Shown here piece by piece: positions 1-6,233 of a stretch of DNA of 8,257 bases. Position numbers and translations under genes: made by a program. Position 1 is the first letter of the stretch; every line of letters starts with the position of its first letter. The stretch lies in contig CAVOBC010000214.1 in assembly GCA_963693635.1 (NCBI GenBank), positions 1-8,257 of the forward strand, in the 5' to 3' direction. A model generated the notes under the pieces. It did no database searches. It was not told where the DNA came from and saw only the letters and a list, made by a program, of their open reading frames with translations. This DNA is from CAVOBC01 sp963693635 (GTDB lineage Bacteria; Pseudomonadota; Gammaproteobacteria; Pseudomonadales; Azotimanducaceae).

Positions 1-2
1 AC

Positions 3-1124
3 GCTGCACGATACCTGGGCAAGGGTGTCCTGACGGCCGTTGCCAACGTCAACGCAACGATTCGGGATTGCCTGCTTGGCCGCGATGGCACCGAGCAGCG
101 GACGCTCGATCGCCTGATGATCGACCTCGACGCGACGGACAACAAGCGCGCGCTTGGCGCGAATGCGATGTTGGCGGTGTCAATTGCATCTGCGCGGGCG
201 GCGGCGACTTCCGAGGGGATGGCCCTCTATGAGTACCTGGCGGTTCTCGACGGCAGTCCGGGGCGCTACTCGATGCCGGTGCCGATGATGAACATCATCA
301 ATGGCGGCGAGCACGCAGACAACAACGTCGACATCCAGGAGTTCATGATTCAACCCGTGGGCGCGGCCACGTTCAGCGAAGCGCTGCGATGTGGGGCGGA
401 GATCTTTCACCATCTAAGAAAGGTGCTCAGCGCGGAAGGATTGGCGACGACGGTCGGTGACGAGGGCGGGTTTGCACCTAACCTGCCAAGTAACGAAGCC
501 GCGCTTGAGATGATTATGAGATCGATCGAGAATGCGGGTTACGCGCCTGGTACCGACGTCTGTCTTGCTCTTGACTGCGCTGCGTCCGAATTCTATAGCA
601 ACGGTGTGTACGACCTGGCCGGTGAAGGGAAAAAGTACGCTCCAGCAGATTTCGTCGGCTATCTGGCTGATCTCACGGATCGGTACCCCATCCTCTCGAT
701 TGAAGACGGGATGGACGAGAGTGACTGGGACGGTTGGGCGCTTCTGACCGCAGAGTTGGGCAACAAGATTCAACTCGTTGGCGATGACCTCTTTGTCACT
801 AACAGCCGCATACTGAAACAAGGGATTGATCACGGTGTCGCAAACTCCATTCTCATCAAACTGAATCAGATTGGCACCCTCTCCGAGACGCTCGAAGCAA
901 TCGCGCTCGCACGGAGCGCAGACTATTCGGTGGTCATTTCCCATCGTTCCGGGGAAACTGAGGACACGACGATCGCTGATCTGGCTGTGGCCACCGCCGC
1001 TGGCCAGATCAAGACCGGGTCTTTGTCTCGCTCGGATCGCGTCGCCAAGTACAACCAACTGCTGCGCATTGAAGAACAGTCGGCGGCCGTCTATCGGGGT
1101 CGAAAGGAGTTCATGCAAACGTGA
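3..1124 (+). CDS. eno: Enolase (phosphopyruvate hydratase), 5' end outside the window
   Basis: Enolase interconverts 2-phosphoglycerate and phosphoenolpyruvate in glycolysis; it is cytoplasmic and Mg-dependent, and in many gammaproteobacteria it is also a degradosome component. The frame is open from base 3 (reading AARYLGKGVLTAVANVN), so the gene enters from the left; by comparison with the 432-residue E. coli protein about 58 N-terminal residues are missing. The ATG at 117 is internal (MIDLD), not the start. Family signatures are all present: SMPVPMMNIINGGEHADNN, the GDEGGFAPN catalytic Glu, Mg ligands in LALDCAASEF, SIEDGMDESDWDGW and VGDDLFVTN, the catalytic Lys in ILIKLNQIGT, and SHRSGETEDTTIADLAV followed by GQIKTGSLSRSDRVAKYNQ. 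The stop overlaps the next gene (GTGA at 1121-1124). The copy looks intact and functional. Identity is certain; only the N-terminus is unseen. Confidence 0.98.
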   Translation, partial: AARYLGKGVLTAVANVNATIRDCLLGRDGTEQRTLDRLMIDLDATDNKRALGANAMLAVSIASARAAATSEGMALYEYLAVLDGSPGRYSMPVPMMNIINGGEHADNNVDIQEFMIQPVGAATFSEALRCGAEIFHHLRKVLSAEGLATTVGDEGGFAPNLPSNEAALEMIMRSIENAGYAPGTDVCLALDCAASEFYSNGVYDLAGEGKKYAPADFVGYLADLTDRYPILSIEDGMDESDWDGWALLTAELGNKIQLVGDDLFVTNSRILKQGIDHGVANSILIKLNQIGTLSETLEAIALARSADYSVVISHRSGETEDTTIADLAVATAAGQIKTGSLSRSDRVAKYNQLLRIEEQSAAVYRGRKEFMQT

Positions 1125-1405
1125 AACGCCGCGTCGTCATCGGTATCCTGTTCTTGCTGATTGCCAGCTTGCAGGTGCGTCTGTGGACGGGGGAGGACAG
1201 CTACGCGCACGTTGTGGAGCTTGAACGAAAGGTCGAATCCCAGCAGATGACGAACGCCAGCCGACTTGAGCGCAATCGAATCTTTGAACGGGACATCCGT
1301 GCGCTCAAGCGTGATAACGCGTTGATTGAGGAGAAAGCGCGGAGCGAACTTGGCTTGATCAAGGAAGGCGAGACCTTCTACCTGCTGATCGATCGCCAGG
1401 ACTGA
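1121..1405 (+). CDS. ftsB: Cell division protein FtsB
   Basis: FtsB is a small bitopic inner-membrane protein that forms the FtsQLB complex with FtsQ and FtsL and helps activate septal peptidoglycan synthesis. The 94-residue product has the expected layout: a short basic cytoplasmic start (MKRR), one membrane segment at about residues 5-19, a WTGED-type juxtamembrane stretch, and a periplasmic coiled coil at about 28-72. The C-terminal part carries the family pattern EEKARSELGLIKEGETFYLL, close to the E. coli EERARNELSMTRPGETFY stretch. The start is GTG at 1121, overlapping the eno stop, with AAAGGAG at 1103-1109 inside eno as a good ribosome site. The eno-ftsB-ispD order is typical of gammaproteobacteria. 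Length is close to the E. coli protein (103 residues). Translation is probably coupled to eno. Confidence 0.93.
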   Translation: MKRRVVIGILFLLIASLQVRLWTGEDSYAHVVELERKVESQQMTNASRLERNRIFERDIRALKRDNALIEEKARSELGLIKEGETFYLLIDRQD

Positions 1406-1415
1406 CCACGGTCAG

Positions 1416-2174
1416 ATGGCCGCACTTCCCAGTATCAGAACAGACATCGGCGTTGTCGTTGCCGCGGCGGGCACGGGCAACCGGTTCGGCGGGGATGTGC
1501 CAAAGCAGTTCAGGTTGCTGGCCGGCGTCGCCATTCTTGAGCACACACTTTCGCGCCTTCTTGCCATGCAGCCTGCCTGCGTTGTCGTTGCACTCTCCGG
1601 GGACTCCGGGTTGTGGTCGCGCATTCCGTCGCTGGCACGTTGTGATGTGGTTCCAGGGGGTGCGTCGCGGAGCGAATCGGTCGCCAGCGGTCTCAGGCGG
1701 CTGCAACAGAACCACGACGTGGGCTGGGTGATGGTGCACGACGGGGCGCGGCCGCTTATCACCGCTGCCGACGTCGCCCGCCTGATCGATGGCGTCGGTT
1801 GTGATCCGTCCGGCGGATTGTTGGCACTGCCGGTGGTCGACACCGTCAAGCGTGAGCGGGATGGCGCGGTCGATGAAACGATTCCGCGCGAGCGCGTTTG
1901 GCTCGCCCAGACGCCGCAACTCTTCCCGGTTGAAACTCTCTCTCTCGCGCTCACCGGTGCGGGCGTCGACACCGCGACCGACGAGTCGTCGTTGGTTGAG
2001 CGCCTGGGGCTTCGACCTCGACTCATTGCAGGCAGACGGGAGAACATCAAGATAACGCACGAGGCAGATCTTGCGCTTGCGCAGCATTTCCTCGCCGAAG
2101 AGCAGTCCCTCTCTTCAAAACCTGATACCGCCCCGGGCGGACTTGCCGGGAACGAAACGCGGGCTCGGCAGTGA
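1416..2174 (+). CDS. ispD: 2-C-methyl-D-erythritol 4-phosphate cytidylyltransferase (IspD)
   Basis: IspD joins CTP and 2-C-methyl-D-erythritol 4-phosphate to make CDP-methylerythritol in the MEP isoprenoid pathway. The 252-residue product has the family motifs in order: the nucleotide loop AAAGTGNRFG (16-25), PKQF (29-32), GGASRSESV (81-89), HDGARP (108-113), LAQTPQLF (163-170), TDESS (188-192) and NIKIT (210-214, with the expected catalytic-type Lys 212). Catalytic Lys 30 and Arg 23 match the conserved pair of the N-terminal loop. The start is ATG 1416, ten bases after ftsB; no strong Shine-Dalgarno is visible, so reinitiation after ftsB is likely. After the usual end (LALAQHFL) there is an extra low-complexity tail of about 26 residues, which makes the protein longer than E. 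coli IspD (236). Its stop codon begins a series of TGAG units described separately. Confidence 0.97.
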   Translation: MAALPSIRTDIGVVVAAAGTGNRFGGDVPKQFRLLAGVAILEHTLSRLLAMQPACVVVALSGDSGLWSRIPSLARCDVVPGGASRSESVASGLRRLQQNHDVGWVMVHDGARPLITAADVARLIDGVGCDPSGGLLALPVVDTVKRERDGAVDETIPRERVWLAQTPQLFPVETLSLALTGAGVDTATDESSLVERLGLRPRLIAGRRENIKITHEADLALAQHFLAEEQSLSSKPDTAPGGLAGNETRARQ

Positions 2175-2271
2175 GGATCGGTCAATGGGCGGCGGGCAAT
2201 GAGCATCGGTCAGTGGCGCTGGTTGATGAGAGCGTGTTAATGAGAGTTGTGAGTGAGGGTTAGTCAATGAG
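2172..2271 (+). repeat. Degenerate TGAG-initiated repeat units across the ispD-ispF junction
   Basis: The 92-base gap between ispD and ispF is built of degenerate units each beginning TGAG, at 2172, 2200, 2227, 2241 and 2268 (spacings 28, 27, 14 and 27). The first unit begins with the ispD stop codon and the last with the TGA of the ispF start ATGAG. Units 1 and 2 share TGAG-G/C-ATCGGTCA-A/G-TGG. Units 4 and 5 both read ATGAGAGT at their head, so the ispF start context appears duplicated: an ATG at 2240 is followed by a seven-codon reading frame (MRVVSEG) ending at TAG 2261. GAGGG at 2255-2259 serves as ribosome site for the true ispF start. It could reflect local duplication; a function is not shown. 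Confidence 0.5.
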
Positions 2272-2758
2272 AGTCGGCAGCGGCTTCGACGTGCACCGGC
2301 TGGAACACGCACAACAACCGGGTGAGATGATCTTGGGCGGCGTGCCGATCGCGACCGATCTTGTGGTCGTTGCGCACTCTGATGGCGACGTCGTGTTGCA
2401 TGCACTGATGGACGCGATCCTGGGCGCGGCGGGCAAGGGAGACATCGGCCAGCATTTCCCGGACTCAGATCCGCGCTATGCCGGCGCCGATAGCGGCGAA
2501 TTGCTAATGCAGGTGCTCGCGCTTGTTGCGCCCCTCGCCGTCGTCAATGCAGACATAACAATCGTTGCCGAGGCACCCAAAATCGGCCCGCATCGGGACG
2601 CGATGCGGACACGGATTGCGGAATTGATAGGCACTGCGGCTGACCGGGTAAACGTGAAGGCGACAACCACTGAGGGACTCGGCTTCACTGGCAGAGGTGA
2701 GGGGCTGGCGGTGCAGGTTTCTGTTTTGCTGGACGATGACTCCCGCGTCAATGGTTGA
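2267..2758 (+). CDS. ispF: 2-C-methyl-D-erythritol 2,4-cyclodiphosphate synthase (IspF)
   Basis: IspF cyclises CDP-methylerythritol 2-phosphate to methylerythritol 2,4-cyclodiphosphate with release of CMP, in the same pathway as IspD; the family works as a zinc-dependent homotrimer. The 163-residue protein (E. coli 159) has the full signature set: GFDVHR with metal ligands Asp 8 and His 10, ILGG (22-25), AHSDGDVVLHALMDA (36-50) with metal ligand His 45, GKGDIGQHFPDSDP (56-69), and the CDP-binding end KATTTEGLGFTGRGEG (131-146). The start is ATG 2267, preceded by GAGGG at 2255-2259; the upstream ATG at 2240 is closed by TAG at 2261 and cannot be the start. The 3' end overlaps truD. IspD and IspF are separate genes here, unlike the fused IspDF of some alpha- and epsilonproteobacteria. 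Confidence 0.97.
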   Translation: MRVGSGFDVHRLEHAQQPGEMILGGVPIATDLVVVAHSDGDVVLHALMDAILGAAGKGDIGQHFPDSDPRYAGADSGELLMQVLALVAPLAVVNADITIVAEAPKIGPHRDAMRTRIAELIGTAADRVNVKATTTEGLGFTGRGEGLAVQVSVLLDDDSRVNG

Positions 2759-3716
2759 GCGGGACCATCCGTCTGCGCCTGAGGATTGGCCCCGCACCGA
2801 CGCCGCGAGCCGACCTCGTGGCAGGATCCGGGTTCAGCCGGCCGACTTCGCGGTCGTCGAAGCGCTCGCATTCACGCCTGCGGGCCACGGGGAACACCTC
2901 TTTCTGCGCATCCGCAAGCAGGATGCCAATACATCCTGGGTTGCGGGGCAGATAGCGCGCTGGGCGGGCGTGCGCAAGCGCGATGTTGGTTTTGCCGGCC
3001 GCAAAGATCGACATGCATCCACCGAGCAATGGTTCTCCTGCTGGCTTCCGGGCAGGGCAGACCCACCGGTCTCGGCGCTGCAACTCCCGGGAGTTCAGGT
3101 TCTTGAAACCCGCCGACATGTGTCAAAACTGCGGCGCGGTGCACTTGTGGGCAACGGCTTTGAGGTGACGGTCCGAGATGTTTCCGGCGGAGACGATTGG
3201 CAAGCGGTTGTGGCAGGACTTGTACCTGTCGTACAACGCGGTTTCCCGAACTATTTCGGTGATCAACGTTTTGGACACGACAATCTCAGAGGCTTTGATG
3301 GGGTGGTGCGAGGTTCCCGTGCGGTTAGTCGTGACCAGCGGGAAATGAGCATATCTGCGGTGAGATCGTATCTCTTCAACGCGCTCCTGGCTCATCACGT
3401 GCGGCGTGCAACGCCGCTCGAATCTGACTCTGGAGACGTGGGCTCGGCAAGTCCTCTACCTGGCCTCGACATGCTTGGTTTCGGCTTGAGCGCAGAGGAA
3501 ACCTGTATACTCGCGCGTTTTCCCGCTTGGATGGATGGCTTGCAGCAGCTTGGCGTTAGGGCCCATCGACGGCTCCGCTTCATACGTCCCGCTGACTTCC
3601 GGGTGACGATGGGTGATGACTGGGCGACGTTCAGATTCCGGTTGCCACGCGGCGTTTACGCCACCAGTTTGCTGCGAGAGTTCTTCCAGCCACTTGAGGA
3701 TGTGGGTCATGCGTGA
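2736..3716 (+). CDS. truD: tRNA pseudouridine(13) synthase TruD, shortened insertion domain
   Basis: TruD isomerises uridine 13 in the D-arm of tRNA-Glu-type tRNAs to pseudouridine. Visible family features are RGRIRVQPADFAVVE near the N-terminus, the catalytic motif GFAGRKDRHASTEQW (85-99, nucleophile Asp 91), HVSKLRRGALVGNGF (128-142), the signature PNYFGDQRFG (171-180), SAVRSYLFNALL, and the C-terminal RLPRGVYATSLLREF (302-316). The start is uncertain: ATG 2736 (326 residues) and ATG 2751 (321) are both plausible and both overlap ispF; neither has a good ribosome site, which suggests coupling. GTG 2697 extends too far into ispF. E. coli TruD has 349 residues. The shortfall falls after FNALLAHHVRR (residues about 213-245), where the usual LxGD...LDGS..WF stretch of the TRUD insertion domain is replaced by a short Ser/Gly/Pro-rich link. 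The catalytic core is complete, so I expect it to be active. Confidence 0.93.
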   Translation: MTPASMVERDHPSAPEDWPRTDAASRPRGRIRVQPADFAVVEALAFTPAGHGEHLFLRIRKQDANTSWVAGQIARWAGVRKRDVGFAGRKDRHASTEQWFSCWLPGRADPPVSALQLPGVQVLETRRHVSKLRRGALVGNGFEVTVRDVSGGDDWQAVVAGLVPVVQRGFPNYFGDQRFGHDNLRGFDGVVRGSRAVSRDQREMSISAVRSYLFNALLAHHVRRATPLESDSGDVGSASPLPGLDMLGFGLSAEETCILARFPAWMDGLQQLGVRAHRRLRFIRPADFRVTMGDDWATFRFRLPRGVYATSLLREFFQPLEDVGHA

Positions 3717-4371
3717 CCGCTCGGTTGTTGGCGTTGGCATGACCTCGCAACGAACCCGTGACCGCATGGTTCAGCGGCTTCGCGATCAGGGTATCGGCAG
3801 TGGGCTGATTCTGGACGTCATGGCGGAAACGCCGCGGCATCTCTTTGTCGATGAGGCGCTGTCCCACAAAGCGTACGAAGACTATTCCCTGCCGATCGGT
3901 TTCAATCAAACGATTTCCCAGCCATACATCGTGGCGCGCATGACGGAGATTCTGATGGCATCGGGCCCGCGATCGCGCGTGCTGGAGATTGGCACCGGGT
4001 CCGGGTACCAGACAGCGGTGCTCGCGCAGGTCGCGGGTCGTGTTAACTCTGTTGAGCGAATAGGGGGCCTCTTTGAGAAAGCCCGCGACCGGCTCAAAGC
4101 CCTCGGGCTCCGAAATGTCAGGTTGCGCCATGCGGACGGGGGCATCGGCTGGCCGGATGCCGGACCTTATGACGGCATCATCGTTACCGCGTCGCCCAGA
4201 TTCCTGGCAGACGAGTTGCTTGCGCAACTGGGCGAGGGCGGACGCATGGTCGTGCCGCTCGGTCAACCGTGTGGCCAGGTGCTGACATTGGTCACGCGGG
4301 TAGACGGTGAGCTGGTGACGACCGTGCTGGAAGACGTCAACTTTGTCCCGCTGCTGGGTGGAACGGAGTAG
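3709..4371 (+). CDS. pcm: Protein-L-isoaspartate O-methyltransferase
   Basis: Pcm methylates L-isoaspartyl residues of aged proteins using S-adenosylmethionine and so starts their repair. The product from ATG 3709 has 220 residues (E. coli 208). It contains PRHLFVDEAL (42-51), LPIGFNQTISQPYIVARMTE (61-80; the active-site TISQPY), the SAM-binding loop VLEIGTGSGYQTAVLA (91-106), VNSVERI (112-118), the YDGIIVTASP stretch (154-163), LGEGGRMVVPLG (174-185) and the ending NFVPLLGG. The start was chosen because GAGG at 3696-3699 lies nine bases upstream; ATG 3739 (210 residues) is an alternative closer to the E. coli length. The gene overlaps the truD stop by eight bases. In most relatives surE lies between truD and pcm and is often translationally coupled to pcm; here there is no room for it. 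The DUF368 gene follows after four bases. Confidence 0.96.
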   Translation: MRDRSVVGVGMTSQRTRDRMVQRLRDQGIGSGLILDVMAETPRHLFVDEALSHKAYEDYSLPIGFNQTISQPYIVARMTEILMASGPRSRVLEIGTGSGYQTAVLAQVAGRVNSVERIGGLFEKARDRLKALGLRNVRLRHADGGIGWPDAGPYDGIIVTASPRFLADELLAQLGEGGRMVVPLGQPCGQVLTLVTRVDGELVTTVLEDVNFVPLLGGTE

Positions 4372-4375
4372 CGGT

Positions 4376-5329
4376 GTGGAACCGATGAGGCAGCATGTGC
4401 GAACGATGCTGGTGGGGATCGCTATGGGCGCCGCGGAGATCGTACCGGGCGTGAGCGGTGGGACCATCGCATTCGTGTCGGGCGTCTATGATCGTTTGGT
4501 AGCGAGCCTGCGCCAGGCCACACCGATGTTGATCGCGGATGTCGTTAAAGATGGTTTCGGGAGCGCGTGGCGCCGTGTTGACGGCACGTTCCTTGTCGTT
4601 CTCTTTGGTTTCATGGGCATTGGCATTCTGCTCTTTGCCAATCTGATCAGTTATGTGCTCGAGGTTCGTCCGGTGCTGCTGTGGTCGTTCTTCTTTGGCC
4701 TCGTTTTGGCATCGTCTTGGGTAGTCGGCAAGCAGGTGCGAGAGAGAAATCTCAGAACGTTGGCCATGTTTGTCGTCGGCGGTAGCCTGGGTCTCCTGAT
4801 CTCAGGTGATGTTGTGCCCGTCGCCCTCACACCGACACCGGTTACGCTATTTCTGGGCGGTGCGGTCGCAGTGTGCGCGTGGATCCTTCCTGGCATGTCA
4901 GGGAGTTTCATTTTGCTGGTCCTTGGCCTCTATGCGCATGTGATCGACGCGATCAAGCGTTTGGACGTGGAGTCAGTGTCATTCCTGGCGCTCGGCTGTG
5001 CGGTCGGCCTGATGTCTTTTTCCCAGGTGCTGTCACGCCTGTTGGCCGATTACCGCGGACCGACGCTTAGTTTGTTGATCGGATTCATGCTCGGTTCGCT
5101 GAAGAAGCTCTGGCCTTGGCGGCATACCACGAGTTATCAGATGAAGTCAGACGGTGCGTCTGTTCCGGTCGTTCAGGTTGCCGTCGCGCCTTCCGAGTAC
5201 CTTGAATTGACCGGAATGCCGCCCGAGATTGGGCTTGCTATCGCCATGGGTGTGGTCGGTGTGGTGCTGGTTTTGCTGACAGATTGGATTTCAGCCCGTT
5301 TCGACGCCAGTTCGACACCCGCTGATTAG
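4376..5329 (+). CDS. DUF368 polyprenyl-phosphate transporter (PopT-like)
   Basis: The 317-residue product is a DUF368 family integral membrane protein. Members of this family (PopT and the Vibrio cholerae member) have been shown to recycle undecaprenyl phosphate, flipping the lipid carrier back across the inner membrane for peptidoglycan and O-antigen synthesis. The two hallmark re-entrant-type motifs are present: GAAEIVPGVSGGTIAFVSG (18-36) and the internal counterpart AWILPGMSGSFILLVLGLY (168-186). Hydrophobic segments lie at about 70-95, 98-118, 126-146, 157-187, 200-215, 228-241 and 285-303. The start is GTG 4376 with GGAG at 4365-4368 seven bases upstream; ATG 4385 lies too far from that site. 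It sits tightly after pcm and two genes after the MEP genes, whose product route makes its presumed substrate. Family membership is certain from the motifs; the transport role is known from other species, not shown here. Confidence 0.9.
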   Translation: MEPMRQHVRTMLVGIAMGAAEIVPGVSGGTIAFVSGVYDRLVASLRQATPMLIADVVKDGFGSAWRRVDGTFLVVLFGFMGIGILLFANLISYVLEVRPVLLWSFFFGLVLASSWVVGKQVRERNLRTLAMFVVGGSLGLLISGDVVPVALTPTPVTLFLGGAVAVCAWILPGMSGSFILLVLGLYAHVIDAIKRLDVESVSFLALGCAVGLMSFSQVLSRLLADYRGPTLSLLIGFMLGSLKKLWPWRHTTSYQMKSDGASVPVVQVAVAPSEYLELTGMPPEIGLAIAMGVVGVVLVLLTDWISARFDASSTPAD

Positions 5330-5361
5330 ATTGTTTCCGCACCCAAGCCGCAATTGATATG

Positions 5362-5382
5362 CCAAAATGCGCTAACTTTTGG
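5362..5382 (+). repeat. Inverted repeat in the nlpD leader
   Basis: CCAAAA at 5362-5367 and TTTTGG at 5377-5382 form a perfect 6-bp inverted repeat around nine bases, in the 80-base gap before nlpD. No T-run follows, so it is not a convincing terminator. It could be an operator or a weak leader hairpin. I see no clear promoter in this gap: TTGTTT at 5331-5336 and TTGATA at 5354-5359 are 17 bases apart but match the consensus poorly. Confidence 0.3.
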
Positions 5383-5409
5383 TGCCAGGTCTAGAACGAG
5401 GACGGATTT

Positions 5410-6183
5410 GTGACGCATGCTTCGTTGCACCCTGTTCGTTGGGCCGTCACTTGGCTGACCTTTTGCGTGTTAACTGTGAGTTGCACGACGCAGGGGCCTA
5501 CCGCTCCGGTCGTCGACGTAGGTGCAGCCCCGGACGCCGCGGATAGCAGCCGATACCACATTGTGGCGCGTGGTGAGACGTTGTACGCCATCGCGTTCAG
5601 GCTCGGCATTGACCACAACTCCCTCGCCCGGATCAACCGTGTCGACGCCCCCTACACGATCTTTCCGGGTCAGCAGCTCGCCCTTTCGCCGGCAAGCGGT
5701 GGCTCTGTCACACAAAAGTTACGGCCTGTGTCTACTTCGCGCAACAAGTCGGCGGCGCGCGTCAGGAAACCGGCAGAACGCCGGATTGCGCGAAGTCAAG
5801 GCGTACAAAATGGATGGCGATGGCCGGTCAGCGGCGAGGTGATTCGGCGCTTTGCCCTGGCCGGCGACGTCAACAAGGGCATTGATATAGGAGGTCGAAA
5901 AGGGGAATCTGTTCTTGCGGCGGCTGATGGCGTTGTGGTCTACGCAGGAGGAGGTCTACGGGGTTACGGCAAGCTCGTTATCCTCAAGCATGATGAAGAA
6001 TTTCTGAGTGCCTACGGCCACAACAGCAAAATCAATGTCAGGGAAGGACAAATGGTTAAAGGCGGCGAGAAAGTTGCCGAAATAGGTTCCAGCGGCACCA
6101 ATGTCGACAAGCTCCACTTCGAGATTCGCCGAAACGGAAAGCCGGAAGATCCGATGCGATACCTACCGGGGATCGGATCATAG
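5410..6183 (+). CDS. nlpD: NlpD-type LysM/M23 lipoprotein, amidase activator
   Basis: NlpD is an outer-membrane lipoprotein of the divisome that activates the septal amidase AmiC. The 257-residue product has a hydrophobic signal segment (about residues 8-24) ending in LTVSC, a plausible though imperfect lipobox with lipidated Cys 25. A LysM peptidoglycan-binding domain follows (about 49-92, YHIVARGETLYAIAFRLGI), then a basic linker (about 100-130), then a C-terminal M23 domain (about 135-253). The M23 active site is degenerate as in E. coli NlpD: the first metal-ligand His is Asn 155 (NKGIDIG) and the HxH motif reads KLH (Lys 234, His 236), while Asp 159 and His 204 remain. So it is a regulator, not a peptidase. 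The start is GTG 5410 with GAGGA at 5398-5402. It is shorter than E. coli NlpD (379 residues), mainly in the linker. It directly precedes rpoS, the classical nlpD-rpoS arrangement. Confidence 0.94.
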   Translation: MTHASLHPVRWAVTWLTFCVLTVSCTTQGPTAPVVDVGAAPDAADSSRYHIVARGETLYAIAFRLGIDHNSLARINRVDAPYTIFPGQQLALSPASGGSVTQKLRPVSTSRNKSAARVRKPAERRIARSQGVQNGWRWPVSGEVIRRFALAGDVNKGIDIGGRKGESVLAAADGVVVYAGGGLRGYGKLVILKHDEEFLSAYGHNSKINVREGQMVKGGEKVAEIGSSGTNVDKLHFEIRRNGKPEDPMRYLPGIGS

Positions 6184-6233
6184 GGACAAAGGAGAGGGGC
6201 TCGACCAGGCGCGTGACAAGGAAGTTTGACAAC

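Noticed and set aside
414..1118. Long open frame on the - strand within eno (234 codons)
   Set aside because: It lies wholly opposite eno, whose protein matches the family throughout; the - strand product shows no family motif.
1359..2206. Two long - strand frames opposite ispD
   Set aside because: Both are antisense shadows of a GC-rich coding region; ispD explains the conserved sequence.
3631..4467. 278-codon - strand frame opposite pcm
   Set aside because: Antisense to pcm and the start of the DUF368 gene; the product is composition-biased and unrecognisable.
5331..5360. nlpD promoter TTGTTT-N17-TTGATA
   Set aside because: Both boxes match the consensus weakly; not enough to call a promoter.
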